Origin: Bacteroidaceae bacterium
GTDB taxonomy: Bacteria; Bacteroidota; Bacteroidia; Bacteroidales; Bacteroidaceae
Length of the DNA stretch: 6,702 nt
Reading direction: 5' to 3'
Assembly (NCBI GenBank): GCA_902362595.1
Contig: CABIXF010000084.1
Coordinates: forward strand, 1 to 6,702
Translations under genes and position numbers: made by a program
The notes under the pieces: model-generated
What the model saw: the letters and a program-made list of their open reading frames with translations, nothing else
Databases searched by the model: none
Told to the model about the DNA's origin: nothing
In this document: piece after piece, positions 1 through 5,493 of the stretch
Position numbering within the stretch: the first letter of the stretch is position 1
Layout: every line of letters begins with the position of its first letter

Positions 1-11
1 AGATACAAAAA

Positions 12-60
12 AGCCAGCTAATTCGCAACACTTTGTGTATGAATTAGTTGGCTAATTTTA
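12..60 (+). terminator. Rho-independent terminator of an upstream gene outside the window
   Basis: Bases 12-24 (AGCCAGCTAATTC) pair with 41-53 (GAATTAGTTGGCT) over 13 bp with one G-T wobble. Inside it, ACAC (28-31) pairs with GTGT (35-38) around a TTT loop. A T-rich tail (AATTTTATATTATTT) follows, as expected for intrinsic termination of rightward transcription. The left flank is A-rich (aaaaaa at 7-12), so it could also stop leftward transcription. The gene it serves lies before base 1. Confidence 0.6.
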
Positions 61-93
61 TATTATTTACTGAATGTCCCAAATTATATTTCA

Positions 94-108
94 TTTTGAG
101 ACGGCCTC
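94..108. mobile_element. Possible terminal inverted repeat of an insertion-sequence-like element
   Basis: The motif TTTTGAGACGGCCTC resembles the GAGGC-GTCTCAAAA type ends I associate with some Bacteroidota insertion sequences. Its position about 40 bases after a strong terminator fits the right end of an element whose transposase and other end lie to the left. The mate end and any target duplication are not visible, so this rests on recollection of the motif and on layout only. Confidence 0.3.
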
Positions 109-153
109 TTCATTATAGTTTGTTCTAATTCGTTGCAGTTGATTACAATATCC

Positions 154-235
154 TACTTGCCGATGCAGTATGTGTACATCTTTGATTATCAATAGTATAG
201 CGCTCTAAAAGGTACAACCAGTAGGTTGGCAAGTA
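154..235. repeat. Inverted repeat TACTTGCC / GGCAAGTA
   Basis: TACTTGCC at 154-161 is a perfect 8-bp inverse of GGCAAGTA at 228-235, extendable by wobble pairs on the inner side. The 66-base interior contains the small CAACC/GGTTG hairpin (215-228). It could close a branched RNA structure or be two protein-binding half-sites. No function is assigned. Confidence 0.35.
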
Positions 236-389
236 TCTGAGAATGTGTAAGTTAGTGATTTTTAGCACCATTCTCGGCTTGTACCTCCATTTTGGAAAGT
301 AAAAGTAAGTGTAATTTCTTGAATATCAAAATGTGCGGTACAAAAACTTGTGAAAAATGCCGTTTTTTGATGAGAAAAGGTACAAAAAC
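211..389. repeat. Four copies of the word GGTACAA
   Basis: GGTACAA occurs on the plus strand at 211-217, 337-343 and 379-385, and inverted (TTGTACC) at 279-285. The last two plus copies extend to an identical 11-mer, GGTACAAAAAC (337-347 and 379-389), with starts 42 bases apart, about four helical turns. Such phased copies could be binding sites for a regulator or recombinase arm sites. The word is low in complexity beyond the GGTAC core. Confidence 0.4.
238..276. repeat. Inverted repeat GAGAATG / CATTCTC
   Basis: GAGAATG (239-245) pairs perfectly with CATTCTC (269-275). Two or three further pairs (TG with CA) are possible if C268 is bulged. The loop is about 16 bases. No T-run follows on the plus strand, so it is not a convincing terminator. 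It may be an RNA structural element or a binding site. Confidence 0.35.
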
Positions 390-395
390 ACGGCA
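353..395 (-). terminator. Hairpin that would act as a terminator for leftward transcription
   Basis: TGCCGTTTTTTG (358-369) pairs with CAAAAACACGGCA (383-395): 6 bp, one bulged C389, then 6 bp more. On the minus strand the stem is followed directly by TTTTT (complement of 353-357), the intrinsic-terminator layout. On the plus strand no T-run follows. No minus-strand gene is seen to its right, so it may block antisense transcription or be a DNA-level structure. Its right arm overlaps the second GGTACAAAAAC copy. Confidence 0.35.
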
Positions 396-440
396 GATTC
401 AAGTTAATAGAGATATTATTCGTATAAGCTAAAAAAGAGC

Positions 441-463
441 TTTCAAGATGCTTGGTCTTGAAA
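441..463. promoter_or_regulatory. Operator-like inverted repeat, probable HipB-type autoregulation site
   Basis: TTTCAAGA (441-448) and TCTTGAAA (456-463) form a perfect 8-bp inverted repeat with a 7-base spacer. It overlaps the -33 half of the promoter just upstream of the HTH gene. HipB-family antitoxins are known to repress their own operons by binding such dyads, so this is the best operator candidate. A looser match (TCTTGAA at 317-323) lies further upstream. A smaller dyad, AAGCT-7-AGCTT (426-442), abuts it. Confidence 0.55.
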
Positions 464-480
464 TATTATCACTATCTTTG
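451..480 (+). promoter_or_regulatory. Bacteroides-type promoter of the HTH / ATPase operon
   Basis: TATCTTTG (473-480) is a full match to the Bacteroidota -7 consensus TAnnTTTG. A partial -33 element (CTTG, 451-454) lies 18 bases upstream. Transcription would begin near 485-490, giving a leader of about 35 bases before the ATG at 523. It also means the in-frame ATG at 448 lies upstream of the transcript start and is not the start codon. Confidence 0.55.
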
Positions 481-522
481 TATAAACAATATTTTATTTG
501 TTATATGTGTAATAGCCGACTT

Positions 523-840
523 ATGAATAATATAATATCGTTTAATTTGTCAACTCCGGATGATGTAGCGAAGCAAATTGCCGCTAAAGTAAAAGTACGG
601 AGATTGGAGTTAAATCTAACTCAAGAAGGCATAGCTACAAGAGCCGGCCTCAAGTTTGCTACTTACCGTCGGTTTGAACAGACTGGGGAAATATCTTTAA
701 AGGGGTTGCTTCAAATAGGATTTGCCTTAAATTCGTTATCAGAATTTGACGCTCTTTTTGCGCAAAAGCAATATCAATCCTTAGACGATGTATTAAACGA
801 ACAAAATGTTATCCGAAAAAGAGGTAAGAAAAATGAGTAG
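523..840 (+). CDS. HipB-like Cro/C1-type helix-turn-helix regulator, probable antitoxin
   Basis: A 105-residue cytoplasmic DNA-binding protein. Residues about 20-72 form a Cro/C1 (XRE, HTH_3) domain; LTQEGIATRAGLKFATYRRF is the helix-turn-helix, and GLLQIGFALNSL the packing helix. The tail is basic (IRKRGKKNE). The style matches Bacteroidota antitoxins normally found immediately before hipA. Its likely role is operon autorepression and, if it still pairs with the HipA at 5494, neutralisation of that kinase. I chose the ATG at 523 because it follows the promoter at 473-480; ATG 448 falls inside the operator, and ATG 505 is a weaker alternative. Sampled GC is about 40-43%, like the hipA gene and unlike the gene between them. 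Its end overlaps the next gene by 8 bases (ATGAGTAG), implying translational coupling. The HTH assignment is firm; the antitoxin role is inferred from family and context. Confidence 0.85.
   Translation: MNNIISFNLSTPDDVAKQIAAKVKVRRLELNLTQEGIATRAGLKFATYRRFEQTGEISLKGLLQIGFALNSLSEFDALFAQKQYQSLDDVLNEQNVIRKRGKKNE
820..825 (+). promoter_or_regulatory. Ribosome binding site choosing the ATG at 833
   Basis: AGAGGT lies 7 bases before the ATG at 833 and inside the end of the HTH gene. The alternative upstream ATG at 806 has no purine-rich site before it. Together with the 8-base stop/start overlap this favours 833 as the ATPase gene start. The in-frame ATG at 872, shortly before the conserved region, remains possible. 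Confidence 0.45.
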
Positions 841-3800
841 AAATTTTATAACCAAAGAGAGTGACTGTTTAATGATTAATAAAAAAGAATATCTTTCTCA
901 ATTGTCATTCAATAGTTCACGCATTCGTCAAGACAAAAAGATTGAACTGGATATGAAACAGGAGTATTCTGGACGTGAATTGTATGAAATGATTCAGAAT
1001 GCAGATGACGAAGGTTCTCCTAAAATTGAATTAGTTCTAACTGACGATAATCATTTTCATATCAAGAATTGGGGAAACAGGCCCTTTACCGAGGAAGGGC
1101 TGTTGTCAATAATGCGCTCATTTCTTTCAACGAAAACAAAAGAATCATACAAAAATGTGACCGTGCGACCTATTGGGAATAAGGGGTTGGGCTTTCGCTC
1201 TTTGCTTAATTGGAGTGATAAGATAACTATCCATTCTAATGGCGTTCAATGTTCATTTAGTGAAGAAATTGCCAAAAGCGAGTGGAAAACGATAAAAGAT
1301 GAAGGACTAAGGAGAGGCATTCTAACACAGAATGATGTAAATGACTTTGAAAGAGAACGTCCTAATAACTTACCATTACCTATATTGTCAATTTCTAGAA
1401 TAGACGATGATGATATTACAAAGCAAGGTTGTTTTGATGTAAATGGAACTTGTACTACTGATGTGGAGATTTTTTGTCAAAGTCAATCAGTGGTTTCAGA
1501 TATAGATTTTAAATTGTCTTCACTTCCTTGTTCGGTTTTATTGTTCCTCAGGAATATTGAACGTGTTGATATAGATAATAAGGGTAAAAAAAGAGTTATA
1601 AAAAGGATTAAAGCAGAAGTTATTGATGAGGGGATTGAAAAAGTTACAATTAGTGATAATGACGAAAACATATGTTTTGCGGTGTGCAAATACCAGTCCA
1701 ATGATAGAGCATACGAGGTAGGAGTCGCTTATCCAATGACAGAGTTTAACTATGAGCATTATCTTTATTCATATTTTCCAACACAAGTTAGGTTAAATGT
1801 TCCTGCAATTTATCATGGGACTTTTGAATTAAACGCATCTAGAAATCATTTGGTCAATTCGGAACATAATAAAATTGTATTGAAGAAACTCGGAGAAGTA
1901 GCTGTGAAGTTATCCGAAAATTTAGTCAATCATAATTTGCTGAATGGTGATAATTGGGTTCCATTTAATATTTTGAATTTTACGTATGCTGATATAGATG
2001 CGGCATTGCTATCTTCATTGGCAGAATCAATAAAAAATAATTTGGAGAGAATCAAAATTTTTCCTCTGATAAATTCTAGTTTCTCTTCTATTGAATCCAC
2101 GATTAGGCTTGGAGACAAATTAGCTGATTGGTTATTAGAAGCAAAGCCGGAAATATATAAAAACACGTCGCTAAACAATCATCTTATTGCTATTACCCAG
2201 GAAATATTTTCACTTGATAGATATTTATCTAAATATGTTTTAGATAAAATCAATATTAGGCTTGGTGATGTGGCTGATAGCATACAAACCATAGCAAATA
2301 ATAAACTTTCACTTGAAGAAAGGGTTGGGTTTATAGACGCTATTGCAGATTGCAGTGTGAATAGCATAAGTATAAGCATCCTTATTGATGCAAAAGGAGA
2401 AATTATAGATGTAAATAAAGATAATCCGGCATATGTGCTTAGTATGTCGGGAAATACCGTTTTACCAAAATGCTTATCAATAAAATCTGTTGATTCTGAA
2501 CTAATCAACAAACTCCAAGAAAATTGGCACTTGCAGAATATTCGCCAAGTAACGGAAAAACTACAAAAAATAACATCGGTAATAAATGGAGATCACACTG
2601 CAATTCGTAAAAAGATAGAGGCCTGGTCTGCAAAAGAGATGGATTATGAAGGAATGTGTGAAGTGTTGAAATGGGAATTTGAACATCCAACAAAGGACGC
2701 AACAGCTTTTACGTCGGAGCTACATTTGATAAATCGCTTAGGCAATCCAAGAAAGGCGTGTTCTTTGCTTCTTGAAGAACCTACATTTTCTCGTGATCTA
2801 TTTACAAAAATAGATGATAAATGGTTATTGTTAGGTTCGCTGTCAGAATGGAAAGAAATTTTAGGTGCTAAAACTGAAGAAGAAACATTGCATTTTTTAT
2901 ACCACAACATAGGTGTGTCACAAAGAGTTCCTACAGATCATGTTTATTTTGGGAACAAATCGGCATATTTGGATGAAGTAAGGGATAATAATAGTAAATC
3001 TCAAATAGATAATTACTATTGTAATAATTTTGACCAATATAATCAAATATCAAAAACCTATAATTATTCATATGTTCCCGATGTCGAGTTTTTATCTAAA
3101 TATAGCTTATCTGAGGCGCTTGGACTTATTTTGAAAGATAAAAGAGTGTTGTCTGACATTATGAATAATAGTATAAGCTTGTTTTATCGTTCTATAAAAT
3201 CGGAGACGGTTCGCTACAGTTACTCTGCATACATATTGAGAGCCATGCCCCAATTTTTACCACTCCAAACTTCAGTGATCCAATCAACAAATTTTGGCTG
3301 TGGCGTGAATTATAATTACCTGGAAAATACGCTTTTCCTTGATAGAATAACCCAAATTAATCCACTTCTTGTCACATTGGGAGCGCAGAAAAATATCGGT
3401 AGTCTTTCCTTAGAACAGTTATATAAACTTTTATCTCAAAAGGTGGATCCTTATGGTATTCAAAAACGATATAAAGAATTAAGGGAGGCTATTAGAAATA
3501 ATAATGAAGATGAATTATTATTGCCTAAAATAAGAGATAAGTATCTTACTCATGTGTGGGCAAGATTACAAGGAAATCTGGAATGGAAACCTGTTGAGGA
3601 GGTTTATTATTGGGATAATGATCAGTTGCCGCAAGTTATACTGTCAACACTCCCTAAATTGGAAATTGGCAATCGCGTGGGAGAGGATTCTGTTTCAAAA
3701 ATATTTGGTGTAAAATTGGCTAAGAATATAGCTATTTCATTTAATAATTATATCAACAACGAGAATCTTTTAAGAGAGATGAAAAAATATCTTTCTGAAA

Positions 3801-5089
3801 GAATTAAATATTTTCTTGCGTTTAGAATAGGTGATGACATAAAGGATATAAAACTTATTCGTCAGTCAATAAGTTCATTGAAAAGTTTATGCAATAACCT
3901 GCATATTTACACTTCTGCACAATATGATTTTAACAGAGAACTACATTATATGAAAGAAGGCGATGTATTGACTTCTTTTGAAAATGGAGGAATGCACTTT
4001 CATATATGTTCTTCTTACTATAATTGTATCAATGCAATCTCCGATCCTGTATTTAGCGAGAATCTTAATGAGGCTGTTTGTATGGCTTTGAAAGTGACAA
4101 GCAATACGATGGCCAACTATTTTAGAAATATTATCACGCACGATACACATTATATAGAGTACATCATTAAAAAGGACGTCTCACCAGAAGTTTGGACTTT
4201 AACTCTTAAAAGTTTGGGCATTAGCGAGTATGAACAGAATTTTTGGAAGTCATATTCTGATTCTCAAGATACTAAAATCAATATATCAGAATTAGCGGAG
4301 CATATAACTGATGCAAAAGAATTTATTCATAGCATATATCCGTACCTTGATTTGCCTGAAATATATACAGGAATTGAAGATCTTAGACCATTTGAACAAT
4401 ATAACTTGTTGCTCAGTATGAAGGTGGACGATTGCTCAATATTGGGGAATGATGGTCTTAAAACTTTTTATCAAGAATCATTTATTGCAATACGGAATCA
4501 ATATTTTGTAAAATATAAATCTTATCTATACGGTGAGACTTCAAGGCGGATTGCTTCTAATAAACAAGATGCGTTATCTTGTATAGAGGATTATCGAAAT
4601 AAATGCATGGCTTTTTCTGAACCTTTTTTTGAAGAGAAAGTAAACGAAATAAAACTAACACTGATTAATAAGGATAATCTTAATGAGATTATGCAAGAAA
4701 TGGTTCAAAGTAAGTTTAATTTTTCTCTTAACAATTATAATTATGAAGTGATTGATATACCGACAACTATTTTGCCAGAATATGAAAAGATCCTTGATGA
4801 ATTTCATATGTCAGAAGGAATCCTTAATCAGACTGATGCTCTTATTGCGAAATTTAAAGGATTGGAAGATTTATTTAGATTTAGGCTAAAGAAATATGAT
4901 GAGTTAGATTCAATCAATCACAAGAAAGAAGATGCAGGTGATGACACAAATAAGGTGGCGATAGAAATCGCCAGATGTCATAGTGTATTACGTGATTTAA
5001 ACTCCGAAATAAAGACAGGCAACAATAAGAAAAATCAAAATGGATATAAGTCTGATAGGTCAAAATATCTTATAGGGAAAAAAAGCTGA
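833..5089 (+). CDS. Large NO VEIN/sacsin-like GHKL ATPase protein, C-terminal domain frameshifted off
   Basis: A 1418-residue cytoplasmic protein with no signal or membrane segment evident. Residues about 25-140 form a Bergerat (GHKL, Hsp90/sacsin-type) ATPase domain: N-box ELYEMIQNADDEG (49-61, Asn56 the expected Mg-binding residue), G1-like IKNWGNRPF (77-85), and glycine lid IGNKGLGFRS (114-123). Residues about 312-340 (YSYFPT, then FELNASRNHL) match the conserved segment following this ATPase in sacsin/NO VEIN-like proteins. The region from about 400 to 1390 is unassigned; VYYWDNDQLP near residue 925 resembles segments of that family. The frame ends at TGA 5087-5089, just as a DUF3883 domain would begin; that domain continues in the +1 frame, so the protein is probably a truncated product of a gene of about 1535 codons. 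It overlaps the HTH gene by 8 bases and is AT-richer than its neighbours, suggesting separate acquisition. Related ATPase/DUF3883 proteins occur among bacterial defence genes; defence here is inference. The ATPase fold is confident. Confidence 0.85.
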   Translation: MSRNFITKESDCLMINKKEYLSQLSFNSSRIRQDKKIELDMKQEYSGRELYEMIQNADDEGSPKIELVLTDDNHFHIKNWGNRPFTEEGLLSIMRSFLSTKTKESYKNVTVRPIGNKGLGFRSLLNWSDKITIHSNGVQCSFSEEIAKSEWKTIKDEGLRRGILTQNDVNDFERERPNNLPLPILSISRIDDDDITKQGCFDVNGTCTTDVEIFCQSQSVVSDIDFKLSSLPCSVLLFLRNIERVDIDNKGKKRVIKRIKAEVIDEGIEKVTISDNDENICFAVCKYQSNDRAYEVGVAYPMTEFNYEHYLYSYFPTQVRLNVPAIYHGTFELNASRNHLVNSEHNKIVLKKLGEVAVKLSENLVNHNLLNGDNWVPFNILNFTYADIDAALLSSLAESIKNNLERIKIFPLINSSFSSIESTIRLGDKLADWLLEAKPEIYKNTSLNNHLIAITQEIFSLDRYLSKYVLDKINIRLGDVADSIQTIANNKLSLEERVGFIDAIADCSVNSISISILIDAKGEIIDVNKDNPAYVLSMSGNTVLPKCLSIKSVDSELINKLQENWHLQNIRQVTEKLQKITSVINGDHTAIRKKIEAWSAKEMDYEGMCEVLKWEFEHPTKDATAFTSELHLINRLGNPRKACSLLLEEPTFSRDLFTKIDDKWLLLGSLSEWKEILGAKTEEETLHFLYHNIGVSQRVPTDHVYFGNKSAYLDEVRDNNSKSQIDNYYCNNFDQYNQISKTYNYSYVPDVEFLSKYSLSEALGLILKDKRVLSDIMNNSISLFYRSIKSETVRYSYSAYILRAMPQFLPLQTSVIQSTNFGCGVNYNYLENTLFLDRITQINPLLVTLGAQKNIGSLSLEQLYKLLSQKVDPYGIQKRYKELREAIRNNNEDELLLPKIRDKYLTHVWARLQGNLEWKPVEEVYYWDNDQLPQVILSTLPKLEIGNRVGEDSVSKIFGVKLAKNIAISFNNYINNENLLREMKKYLSERIKYFLAFRIGDDIKDIKLIRQSISSLKSLCNNLHIYTSAQYDFNRELHYMKEGDVLTSFENGGMHFHICSSYYNCINAISDPVFSENLNEAVCMALKVTSNTMANYFRNIITHDTHYIEYIIKKDVSPEVWTLTLKSLGISEYEQNFWKSYSDSQDTKINISELAEHITDAKEFIHSIYPYLDLPEIYTGIEDLRPFEQYNLLLSMKVDDCSILGNDGLKTFYQESFIAIRNQYFVKYKSYLYGETSRRIASNKQDALSCIEDYRNKCMAFSEPFFEEKVNEIKLTLINKDNLNEIMQEMVQSKFNFSLNNYNYEVIDIPTTILPEYEKILDEFHMSEGILNQTDALIAKFKGLEDLFRFRLKKYDELDSINHKKEDAGDDTNKVAIEIARCHSVLRDLNSEIKTGNNKKNQNGYKSDRSKYLIGKKS
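5075..5089 (+). other. A7 frameshift junction between ATPase protein and DUF3883 domain
   Basis: The ATPase frame reads GGG AAA AAA AGC TGA (5075-5089). The +1 frame has a TAG stop at 5073-5075 and opens only from 5076, reading on as GKKAEIKTFEAMK into DUF3883. Both frames are therefore open together only at 5076-5086, which is mostly the seven-A run (5078-5084). Reading six A residues, or a +1 slip on AAA-A, joins the halves into about 1535 residues. Causes could be an assembly error, a mutation, a variable homopolymer, or slippage by RNA polymerase or the ribosome. Confidence 0.75.
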
Positions 5090-5108
5090 AATAAAAACAT
5101 TTGAGGCG

Positions 5109-5441
5109 ATGAAATCTTGTGAACAATATGAGGATGTTTATGGCTGTTCGACAATACTTAATAAAGAAAGTGGTAATGATAATTTACATTACGATATCAT
5201 ATATAGAAAGAAGGGAACTCCAAAGACGGATGTGAGATACCTTGAGGTAAAAAGTGGTAATCCTATTTTCATGTCTTGTTCGGAGTATCAATTTGCATTA
5301 GATAATTCTGAACATTATGATCTTGCTATATATCATGATGGAAAAGTATCGATTGTTGAATCTCCTTTTAGTTCAAAGAATGGTAATATATCTTTAGAAG
5401 TGCAACCTGAGACGTATCAACTGACTATAGAATGGGATTAA
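5109..5441 (+). CDS. DUF3883 (NO VEIN C-terminal) domain, displaced C-terminus of the ATPase protein
   Basis: 110 residues are counted from the first ATG, but the conserved domain starts earlier: the frame is open from 5076 and GKKAEIKTFEAM before the ATG matches the usual DUF3883 opening (G-x-x-[AG]-E). The core is HYDIIY (ORF residues 27-32) followed by RYLEVKSG (43-50) and the MSCSEYQFA helix (55-63). Asp29, Glu46 and Lys48 form the D...ExK pattern of PD-(D/E)XK nucleases, to which this family has been compared; nuclease activity here is inference. There is no usable ribosome binding site: GAGG at 5103-5106 is only two bases from the ATG. I read this as the C-terminal end of the 833 gene separated by a frameshift, not as an independent gene. 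If it were translated alone by reinitiation, it would lack the first strand or helix of the domain. Confidence 0.75.
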   Translation: MKSCEQYEDVYGCSTILNKESGNDNLHYDIIYRKKGTPKTDVRYLEVKSGNPIFMSCSEYQFALDNSEHYDLAIYHDGKVSIVESPFSSKNGNISLEVQPETYQLTIEWD

Positions 5442-5456
5442 TTCCACAATTCTATA
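5426..5456 (+). repeat. Hairpin across the DUF3883 stop codon
   Basis: TATAGAAT (5426-5433) pairs perfectly with ATTCTATA (5449-5456). A small internal loop is followed by GGA (5435-5437) pairing with TCC (5443-5445) around a 5-base loop. The stop codon (5439-5441) lies in the hairpin. No clear T-run follows, so it may be a weak terminator, an mRNA-processing or stability element, or an attenuator separating hipA from the genes upstream. Confidence 0.4.
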
Positions 5457-5465
5457 TTAAGTATG

Positions 5466-5473
5466 TAAAATTG
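5466..5473 (+). promoter_or_regulatory. Weak candidate -7 promoter element for hipA
   Basis: TAAAATTG matches TAnnTTTG at seven of eight positions and lies 20 bases before the hipA ATG. No clear -33 TTG is found at the usual distance. It overlaps one arm of a 6-bp inverted repeat (ACAATT 5446-5451, AATTGT 5469-5474). If real, hipA would have its own promoter, separate from the HTH-controlled one. Confidence 0.2.
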
Positions 5474-5493
5474 TAACATATTATAATGTAGGA

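Larger units (their letters stand above)
110..440. other. Gene-free region rich in short inverted repeats
   Basis: No open frame here has a start codon, useful length and protein-like composition. The stretch carries at least three hairpin-capable inverted repeats (154-235, 238-276, 358-395), a small perfect one (CAACC-agta-GGTTG, 215-228), and four copies of the word GGTACAA. It could be the long regulatory leader of the HTH gene, a remnant of a mobile-element junction, or contain a small RNA. The sequence does not decide between these. Confidence 0.5.

Noticed and set aside
94..204. Minus-strand open stretch of about 37 codons before a TGA at 91-93
   Set aside because: It has no start codon, is bounded upstream by a stop at 205-207, and matches no family I recognise.
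211..285. Invertible segment flanked by GGTACAA and TTGTACC
   Set aside because: The 7-bp inverted arms are short, the segment is tiny, no promoter lies within it and no invertase gene is in the window.
448..522. Extra 25 N-terminal residues for the HTH protein starting at ATG 448
   Set aside because: This ATG lies inside the operator dyad and upstream of the TATCTTTG promoter, and the added residues are hydrophobic and unlike the family's short N-terminus.
806..832. Start of the ATPase gene at ATG 806
   Set aside because: No ribosome site precedes it, while ATG 833 has AGAGGT at good spacing and the stop/start overlap typical of coupled genes.
2990..3080. Very AT-rich Asn/Tyr-rich stretch as a possible pseudogene scar or recombination point
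   Set aside because: The frame is uninterrupted on both sides and the composition only exaggerates that of the whole gene.
1483..4150. Several minus-strand open frames inside the large gene
   Set aside because: They lie opposite a long, well-conserved coding frame, have unlikely composition, and lack promoters or ribosome sites.
5075..5089. Classical -1 ribosomal slippery heptamer
   Set aside because: The shift required is +1 (or -2), so a -1 X-XXY-YYZ signal would lead into the wrong frame.
5109..5441. DUF3883 as an independent small gene
   Set aside because: The conserved domain begins upstream of its first ATG and continues seamlessly from the ATPase frame if one A is removed; there is no properly spaced ribosome site.
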